Part shown: piece after piece, positions 7,339 through 12,630 of the stretch
How positions within the stretch are numbered: the stretch's first letter is position 1
How the letters are laid out: every line of letters starts with the position of its first letter
Origin: Bacillota bacterium
GTDB lineage: Bacteria; Bacillota; Sulfobacillia; JABLXB01
Length of the DNA: 17,935 bases
NCBI GenBank assembly: GCA_024653225.1
Contig: JANLGA010000040.1
Location: forward strand, 1 to 17,935
Direction: 5' to 3'
Made by a program: the position numbers and the translations under genes
The notes under the pieces: generated by a model
Databases searched by the model: none
Seen by the model: the letters and a program-made list of their open reading frames with translations, nothing else
Told to the model about the DNA's origin: nothing

Positions 7339-8450
7339 TTTCGCACCCCCCTGCCGGCCCGCACGACGCCGAACGGCCTGGGCATCGTTGACCTGTCAAT
7401 CAGCGGCGTGACCATGTTCATGAATAGTATGGCGGAGGTCACTCCCTCCGGCGCCTTCGAATACACCCTCAACAGCATCGTGATCGCGCCGCACATGATG
7501 CCGAACACGATCTTGCCCCTCGACGAGACGGGCGAAGTCACGTAGTCGGTGGCCATGAACACCGCGCCCAGCACCGCGCCTCCGGCCAGCAGATGGAACA
7601 CCGGATCCACGCCCATCAAGACGCTAGCCACCGCCATGGCGCCGAGGTATGTCACCGGGATCTCCCAAGTGATCACCCTCTTCCAGAGAAGCATGGCCCC
7701 GCCGACGAGCAGAAGGAACGCCGACACCTCCCCGATGCAGCCGCCCGGGTTGTTCAGGAGGAGCGGCGCATAATATGCCGTCAAGTCGGCGGCCGCCCCG
7801 GTTTTCGCCAGCATGAGCGGGGTCGCCTTCGAGGTCGCGTCAATCCCGAGCGACCTGAACCACCCGGCCGTGAGATGCGCCGGCCACGAGAGCACGAGAA
7901 TCGCCCTGGCCACCAGCGCGGGATTGAACACGTTGTAGCCCAGCCCGCCGAATATCTCTTTACCGAGCCATATGGCGATGAAAGCCCCGACGAACGGGAT
8001 CCACCACGGGACGAGGGGCGGCAGCACGAGTGCCAGCAGCAGCCCGGTAACGGCCGCGCTGCCGTCGAACGAGTGGCGGCGTTCCCCTTGCCGACTGATT
8101 CCGGCCTCGCTCAGGATGAACGCCGACATCAGGGCGATCGCGGCGGCCGGGGCCGCCCTCCCCAATCCCGCCGCCGAAACGCCGATCGGGACGACGAGGC
8201 TCGACACCAGGGCGAACCACGTCCTCCCCGTGCCCTTCCCGTCCCGGAGGTTGTGCCAGGTAACCTCGCAGAAAAGCGCGGTGATCACGCTGATTGCTAT
8301 CACAGCGATGCCGCTGATCCCGAACAGCACGCACGCCCACAACGTGGCGGGCAGTAGTCCCAGCAGCACGAGCCTCATTATGGACCCGGTCGTCTCGGGG
8401 GACTTGATGTGCGGTGACACAGTCACGACGAGATTCCCGCCACCTGCCAT
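7335..8450 (-). CDS. rnfD: Rnf complex membrane flavoprotein subunit RnfD, with apparent insert
   Basis: Membrane subunit carrying covalent FMN and taking part in ion translocation, homologous to NqrB. Recognisable parts: LVVTVSPHIKSPETTGSIMR (6-25), FDGSAAVTGLLLALVLPP, GGLGYNVFNPALVARAILVLSWPA, the flavinylation site DATSKATPL with Thr210 as the likely FMN acceptor, GGCIGEVSAFLLL, and GAVFMATDYVTSPVSSRGK near the C-terminus. It has 371 residues, against about 310-350 in relatives I remember. The excess maps to about residues 65-117, which add two hydrophobic segments (about 78-95 and 99-117) before FDGSAAVTG. ATG at 8450 lies 1 nt after the rnfC stop. The insert is a comparison from memory, whereas the family assignment is firm. 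Confidence 0.96.
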   Translation of the reverse strand: MAGGGNLVVTVSPHIKSPETTGSIMRLVLLGLLPATLWACVLFGISGIAVIAISVITALFCEVTWHNLRDGKGTGRTWFALVSSLVVPIGVSAAGLGRAAPAAAIALMSAFILSEAGISRQGERRHSFDGSAAVTGLLLALVLPPLVPWWIPFVGAFIAIWLGKEIFGGLGYNVFNPALVARAILVLSWPAHLTAGWFRSLGIDATSKATPLMLAKTGAAADLTAYYAPLLLNNPGGCIGEVSAFLLLVGGAMLLWKRVITWEIPVTYLGAMAVASVLMGVDPVFHLLAGGAVLGAVFMATDYVTSPVSSRGKIVFGIMCGAITMLLRVYSKAPEGVTSAILFMNMVTPLIDRSTMPRPFGVVRAGRGVRK

Positions 8451-8451
8451 G

Positions 8452-9792
8452 TTACCGTCCCCCTTTCGCGGCGGCTATCTCCGCCTTGGCGATCTTGATC
8501 CACTGTACCAACGGGATGCGGGCCGGACACTCGTAGGCGCACGACCCGCACTCCATGCAATTCGCGGGGGAATACCTCGCCGCGAGGTCCCACCTGCCGG
8601 CTTCGGCGTACATCCTGATGTAGAGCGGCATCAGGAACATGGGGCACGCCTCGACGCACCTGCCGCACCTGATACAGTTCGTCGGCTCGTCCAGGACAGT
8701 GTCGTGCTCCGACATGACCAGGATACCCGAGGTGCCCTTGATGACAGGGACTTCATCCGACGACTGCGCTATGCCCATCATCGGTCCCCCGGCGATGATC
8801 TTGGCCGGCTTCTCGCTCAGTCCCCCGCACTGCTCGATGAGCTCCCGGAAGCTCGTGCCCAGCCTGACCCTCAGGTTCGCGGGTTCCCTCACGGGCGAAC
8901 CCGTCACGGTCACGACCCGCTCGATGAGCGGCATGCCCGTCCGAAGCGCGGCGGCCACCGCCGCTGCGGTCCCCACGTTGTTCACGACAACTCCCACGTC
9001 CATGGGAAGCCCGGGCGGAGGGGGAACCTCGCGCCCGAGCACCGCCTTTATCAGCTGTTTCTCCCCGCCCTGCGGGTACTTGGTCTTCACGACCGCCGTC
9101 CCCAGGTTCGGGAAATCGGCGACAGCCTTGGACATGGCGTCTATGGCGTCCGGCTTGTTGTCCTCTATGCAGACGATCCCCTTCTCCACGCCCACCGCCT
9201 TCATGAGCGCGAGCATCCCGTGAACGATGTCCGAGGCCTCCTCCACCATCAGCCTGTGGTCAGCCGTGAGGTATGGCTCGCACTCCGCTCCATTCAGCAG
9301 GAACACGTCTATTTTCTTGTCCTTGGGAGGGCTGACTTTCACGCTGGTTGGGAACGCGGCGCCCCCGAGGCCGACTATTCCCGCCTCGCGGATGATCTGC
9401 CTCAGCTCGTCACGAGAGAGGGAGTCTATCTCGCCCCTCGGCTTGACGGACGGGTCCACCTCGAACGCGCCGTCCGATTCGATCACGACCGACGCCACGC
9501 TCCTGAGGAGTGCGGGGTGCTGTCTCGGCTCGACTGCAACCACCGTACCCGAGACACTCGAGTGGACCGGGGCCGACACGTACGCTTTGCTCTCGCCGAT
9601 CTTCTGCCCCACGAGGACCCTGTCGCCCTTCTTGACCAGCGGCTCGCACGGTGCCCCCGTGTGCTGATGCAACGGGATCACGACTGTACGCGGTTCCGCG
9701 GCCCGTCTTATCGGAACAGTATCGGTTCGGTGTTTGGAGTGCGGAACACGCACTCCCCCTGGGAAGCTGCTGGCCTGCACCTCCGAAATCAC
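8452..9792 (-). CDS. rnfC: Rnf complex NADH-binding iron-sulfur subunit RnfC
   Basis: Peripheral cytoplasmic subunit expected to carry FMN and the NAD(H) site and two [4Fe-4S] clusters. 446 residues: N-terminal FPGGVRVPHSKH with the barrel-sandwich segment (HTGAPCEPLVKKGDRVLVGQ, then HSSVSGTVV), the Rossmann-like NADH/FMN region with GLGGAAFPTSVKVSP and LLNGAECEPYLTADHRLM, the SLBB-type domain around GTSFRELIEQCGG, and paired clusters CIRCGRCVEACP (373-384) and CMECGSCAYECP (412-423). There is no long C-terminal repeat tail as in E. coli RsxC. The start is not certain: GTG at 9792 follows AAGGG too closely, and GTG at 9780 is an alternative. It is first in the rnf run, 37 nt downstream of a TATAAT element. 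Confidence 0.97.
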   Translation of the reverse strand: MISEVQASSFPGGVRVPHSKHRTDTVPIRRAAEPRTVVIPLHQHTGAPCEPLVKKGDRVLVGQKIGESKAYVSAPVHSSVSGTVVAVEPRQHPALLRSVASVVIESDGAFEVDPSVKPRGEIDSLSRDELRQIIREAGIVGLGGAAFPTSVKVSPPKDKKIDVFLLNGAECEPYLTADHRLMVEEASDIVHGMLALMKAVGVEKGIVCIEDNKPDAIDAMSKAVADFPNLGTAVVKTKYPQGGEKQLIKAVLGREVPPPPGLPMDVGVVVNNVGTAAAVAAALRTGMPLIERVVTVTGSPVREPANLRVRLGTSFRELIEQCGGLSEKPAKIIAGGPMMGIAQSSDEVPVIKGTSGILVMSEHDTVLDEPTNCIRCGRCVEACPMFLMPLYIRMYAEAGRWDLAARYSPANCMECGSCAYECPARIPLVQWIKIAKAEIAAAKGGR

Positions 9793-9828
9793 CCCTTAAC
9801 CACGACTAGTACAGCCCGCCGACGAACA

Positions 9829-9837
9829 ATTATAGCA
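9829..9837 (-). promoter_or_regulatory. Extended -10 promoter of the rnf operon
   Basis: The minus strand reads TGC-TATAAT (TATAAT at 9834-9829, TG at 9837-9836), a perfect -10 with the extended TGn motif. No good -35 is found 16-18 nt upstream, which is acceptable for extended -10 promoters. Transcription would start near 9822, giving a leader of about 30 nt to the rnfC start. The region is AT-rich compared with its surroundings. Confidence 0.75.
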
Positions 9838-9844
9838 TACTAGA

Positions 9845-9876
9845 CAGAAAACTACCGCCCCCGTCTTCGGGGGCGG
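9845..9876 (-). terminator. Intrinsic terminator after the SPOR-protein gene
   Basis: On the minus strand CCGCCCCCG - AAGA - CGGGGGCGG (9876-9855) is a perfect 9-bp GC stem with a tetraloop, followed by TAGTTTTCTGTC. It lies about 95 nt after the SPOR gene stop and immediately before the rnf -10 element, so it separates the valS-folC unit from the rnf unit. Confidence 0.85.
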
Positions 9877-9971
9877 ACCTTGCGCTTCCACCCAATGCTG
9901 CCGTCGGTCACCGGAAGCCGGCGAGGCCCAACCGCAGATCGGTTCTTTCCAATTTCCCTATTTCCTGCCGG

Positions 9972-10787
9972 TCAGTCGGTCGGAAGGCCCGAAACTACTT
10001 TCTCGTACGAGATGACGGCCCTGGACACGTCGCTCAGTACCGACGGGGCCGGCCGGCCGGAGGAGGCGGCGACGCTGAGGGACTGCAACGCATCGGACGC
10101 CGACTGGAGCATGTCCCCTACTGCCTTGTGGACCTTTTCTCCGCCCTCGGGGACCTTTGCCGCCCCGAGCCTCGATTTCAGGTCGCTCACCCGCGCCGCG
10201 GCTTCCACTATGTCCTTGGGATCGGCTTGGCCTCCGACTATGTAGGAACCCACGGCCCCCAGGGATTTCTGGATCGCCCCTGCGGAGGCCTCGACGGCCT
10301 CTCTGACCAAGCCCGCGTATTCGGAATCCCCACGGACCTTGAACGAGGTCCCCTTCAACTCGTACTTCCCGACAAGCGCCTCAAACCCCTTGGCCTTGAC
10401 TGTCTGCGCTATCTTATTCGCCGCGTCCGAGCCCGGTACGAGGCACACGATCACCCTGTACGGGCCTTCACCGGCGATCAGCGCGGGGATCCCGGCTTTC
10501 TGCAGCGAGGACGCCATCCTGTCGGCGTTCTCCTTCACGTTGAACAGCCCGGCTTGAACACGGTAGAGGTTCATCCCCGGGGCGTTCAGCGTGGTGACCG
10601 CTGCCGGCCTCTCCACGTCGGACCCGGCGGTGCCTTGGGGCGAGGACGGCACCTTGAGAGACGAGAGCGATGACATTAGGTATTTCCCAAGGAAGTAGCC
10701 GCTCAATATGGCTACAGCGCCCAGGCACAGGACGAACAGCAGGAACGGCACATACGAACCGAACGAGGCACTTCCCCTTCTTCTCAC
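9972..10787 (-). CDS. SPOR-domain membrane protein in the spoIIB position
   Basis: 271 residues: a short basic N-terminus (MRRRG), one transmembrane helix (about 14-38), a linker of low complexity (about 39-70), a SPOR domain (about 73-145, beginning NLYRVQAGLFNVKENADRMASSLQKAGIPA and continuing through YRVIVCLVPGSDAANKIAQTVKAKG) and a helical C-terminal region of about 125 residues without a recognised domain. SPOR domains bind denuded glycan strands at division septa. Bacillus SpoIIB, a SPOR protein active at the sporulation septum, sits between folC and maf, and this gene holds the same place. It is therefore a probable SpoIIB counterpart by position, though sequence orthology is unproven. 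GTG at 10787 has GGGGGG about 8 nt upstream and starts 4 nt after the PrcB-like stop. Confidence 0.87.
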   Translation of the reverse strand: MRRRGSASFGSYVPFLLFVLCLGAVAILSGYFLGKYLMSSLSSLKVPSSPQGTAGSDVERPAAVTTLNAPGMNLYRVQAGLFNVKENADRMASSLQKAGIPALIAGEGPYRVIVCLVPGSDAANKIAQTVKAKGFEALVGKYELKGTSFKVRGDSEYAGLVREAVEASAGAIQKSLGAVGSYIVGGQADPKDIVEAAARVSDLKSRLGAAKVPEGGEKVHKAVGDMLQSASDALQSLSVAASSGRPAPSVLSDVSRAVISYEKVVSGLPTD

Positions 10788-10791
10788 GGCG

Positions 10792-11235
10792 CTATCCCCC
10801 CGGCTGGCTGATGGTCACTGTTCGGCGGCCGATTTCGTCCCCATTCTGGTCGCGAAAACGAAACTCGAGCGTCTCCCCGGGCCTGAGTCCCTCCCTCGAG
10901 ACGAAGACGACGTCGTACGGTTCCGTCATCACCAGGGTCACGAGTTCGCCCGGTTGAGGGTCGCGGAAGTGCACCGTGACCTCCACCGCGTCCGAACCCC
11001 GTGCGATGTCGCATATCCTGACCGCGTACCCGCCGCTCCTGCACAGGCCCCTGTGGACACCCACTACGAACCACTTGTCGAGGTCTACCTGCCTGGCGAA
11101 TGCTTCACCGTAAACGTCCGACAGATTCTCGCGATCCTGGATCACGTGTATCGCGGGCGCCGAGAAGGTGCGCGGGAAGTTGTCAGTGCGGACGTCGAAG
11201 CGGCGAAACTTCAAACCCACCCCCACCCCTGTCAC
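10792..11235 (-). CDS. PrcB C-terminal-like domain protein
   Basis: 147 residues. No signal peptide or membrane segment is obvious. The centre, DKWFVVGVHRGLCRSGGYAVRI followed by VEVTVHFRDPQPGELVTLVMTEPYDVVFV, matches the small beta domain of the PrcB_C family: an aromatic start, G-G-Y-x-V, a P-x-P stretch, a T-x-P-Y stretch and a final valine-rich strand. That family is named after the Treponema protease-complex subunit PrcB. A further strand-rich tail (GETLEFRFRDQNGDEIGRR) follows. Function here is unknown, and a role as a small binding or chaperone-like domain is only inference. The GTG start at 11235 overlaps the folC TGA (GTGA), so translation is coupled to folC, and the gene runs straight into the SPOR gene. 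Confidence 0.75.
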   Translation of the reverse strand: MTGVGVGLKFRRFDVRTDNFPRTFSAPAIHVIQDRENLSDVYGEAFARQVDLDKWFVVGVHRGLCRSGGYAVRICDIARGSDAVEVTVHFRDPQPGELVTLVMTEPYDVVFVSREGLRPGETLEFRFRDQNGDEIGRRTVTISQPGG

Positions 11236-12608
11236 GGTCGCGAACCGCCGGGCTGCAGACCACTAGTATGTATATTCATATCCGGCTGGAAAAATCCTCC
11301 CAGCTTCGAACGAGCGTCGCCGACCAGGTAAAGAGAGCCGGTGACGCACAATAAGTCACTCGGTCCCGTGAGTTCCAGCCCTTTCTCGAGCGCGTCCGAG
11401 ATCCTCGGCTTGACGTGAACCGTCACCGGGTACTCCCGCACCTTTTCCGCCAGCTTGTCCGCAGGATATGCGCGCGGACTCTTCGGGGTCGTCACGATGA
11501 CGTGCGCGGCCGGGGGCACGAGCTCGACGAGTATGTCATCGAGCGCCTTGTCCGCAAGGATGCCTATGACCAGCACCATCCGGTCGTGCGGCAGGATGTC
11601 CCTGATGGCCGCCGCCAGTACGCGCGCACCGTCCTGGTTGTGCGCGCCGTCTATCACGATCAGCGGTGACCGGCTTATCACCTCGAGCCGCCCCGGCCAC
11701 TTGACCGTCGCAAGTCCCCTCCTGACCGCGTGTTCCGGAACGCGGACCCCGGCGGAGGACAAGACCTCCAGGGCCGCTACGGCCGTCGCGGCATTGCCCT
11801 GCTGGTGACGACCGAGCAGCGCTATATCGAGGTTCTCGTACGAACCGTGGAGGCCGCGCAGGTGAACTGACTGCCCCTCGATAGAGCACCTGACCTCTCG
11901 CCACTCGACGTCCTCGCCGACGCGTACCAGCCTCGAACCGTTCTCCTGCGCCGCCTGCGATATCACGGCAAGAGCCTCCGCGGGTTGTCGAGATGAAACC
12001 ACCGGCACACCGCTCTTTATGATCCCGGCTTTCTCATACGCGATCTTCGCAATCGTATTACCCAACCTGTCCATGTGGTCGAAGCCGATGCTGGTGATCA
12101 CGGAAACCCACGGGGTAACAACGTTGGTGGCGTCGTAGCGCCCCCCCAACCCCACCTCTATCACACCGAAGTCCACGCCTTCCTCCGCGAAATACTGGAA
12201 CGCCATGGCCGTGATCACTTCGAACTCGGTGGGGTGTTCGTGCCCCTCCTCGAGCATGCGCTCCACTGCGACGCGCGCGCGCGTCGCAGTGGAGCGCGAT
12301 GCGAGTTCCGCCACCCTTTCGCGGGGAATATTCTCACCGTTGATGCTCATGCGCTCCTCGAAATCCTGGAGGAAGGGAGAGATGTACATGCCGACCCTGT
12401 AGCCGGATTCCCGCAAGACGTTCGCCACCATGGCGGTGACGGATCCCTTCCCGTTGGTCCCGGCGACGTGGACTGACGGGAATCGCCTCTCGGGGTTCCC
12501 GAGGAGCGATGTCAATCGCCTTATCCTCCCCAAGCCGAGACGGCTGCCGAAACGGTACAGCCCGTGAAGGTAATTCATCGCGCTCTCGTAGTCCAGATGT
12601 CGGTTCAT
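11232..12608 (-). CDS. folC: Bifunctional dihydrofolate/folylpolyglutamate synthase FolC
   Basis: Mur-ligase-family cytoplasmic enzyme that joins glutamate to dihydropteroate and extends folate polyglutamate chains. 458 residues from ATG 12608, which has GGGTGG 6 nt upstream. A longer open frame to 12671 would overlap valS and adds nothing conserved. Motifs: P-loop HVAGTNGKGSV (about 48-58), ISPFLQDFEERMSINGENI, EVGLGGRYDATNVV, SIGFDHMDRLGNTIAKIAYEKAGIIK with the lysine that is carbamylated in relatives, the LGRHQQGNAATAVAAL motif and the C-terminal-domain IDGAHNQDGARVL. Residues 104-117 are encoded by a perfect 40-bp palindrome, and that stretch seems about five residues longer than in relatives. 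It starts 22 nt after valS and is coupled to the PrcB-like gene. Confidence 0.97.
   Translation of the reverse strand: MNRHLDYESAMNYLHGLYRFGSRLGLGRIRRLTSLLGNPERRFPSVHVAGTNGKGSVTAMVANVLRESGYRVGMYISPFLQDFEERMSINGENIPRERVAELASRSTATRARVAVERMLEEGHEHPTEFEVITAMAFQYFAEEGVDFGVIEVGLGGRYDATNVVTPWVSVITSIGFDHMDRLGNTIAKIAYEKAGIIKSGVPVVSSRQPAEALAVISQAAQENGSRLVRVGEDVEWREVRCSIEGQSVHLRGLHGSYENLDIALLGRHQQGNAATAVAALEVLSSAGVRVPEHAVRRGLATVKWPGRLEVISRSPLIVIDGAHNQDGARVLAAAIRDILPHDRMVLVIGILADKALDDILVELVPPAAHVIVTTPKSPRAYPADKLAEKVREYPVTVHVKPRISDALEKGLELTGPSDLLCVTGSLYLVGDARSKLGGFFQPDMNIHTSGLQPGGSRP
12258..12297. repeat. folC: Perfect 40-bp palindrome inside folC
   Basis: Positions 12258-12277 and 12278-12297 are exact reverse complements with no spacer, and the symmetry stops at 12257/12298. 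The centre is alternating CG (ACGCGCGCGCGT). The half nearer the folC C-terminus encodes the family-like RVAVER. The other half encodes SRSTATRA, which has no clear counterpart in relatives, so that half looks like a templated inverted copy. Confidence 0.9.
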
Positions 12609-12630
12609 TCTCTGCCACCCTTCAGCCGTG

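Noticed and set aside
7972..9843. Very long plus-strand open frame (about 620 codons) opposite rnfC and rnfD
   Set aside because: Its translation has no family motif and is rich in Arg, His and Pro. It is the antisense by-product of GC-rich codon use in two clearly identified Rnf genes.
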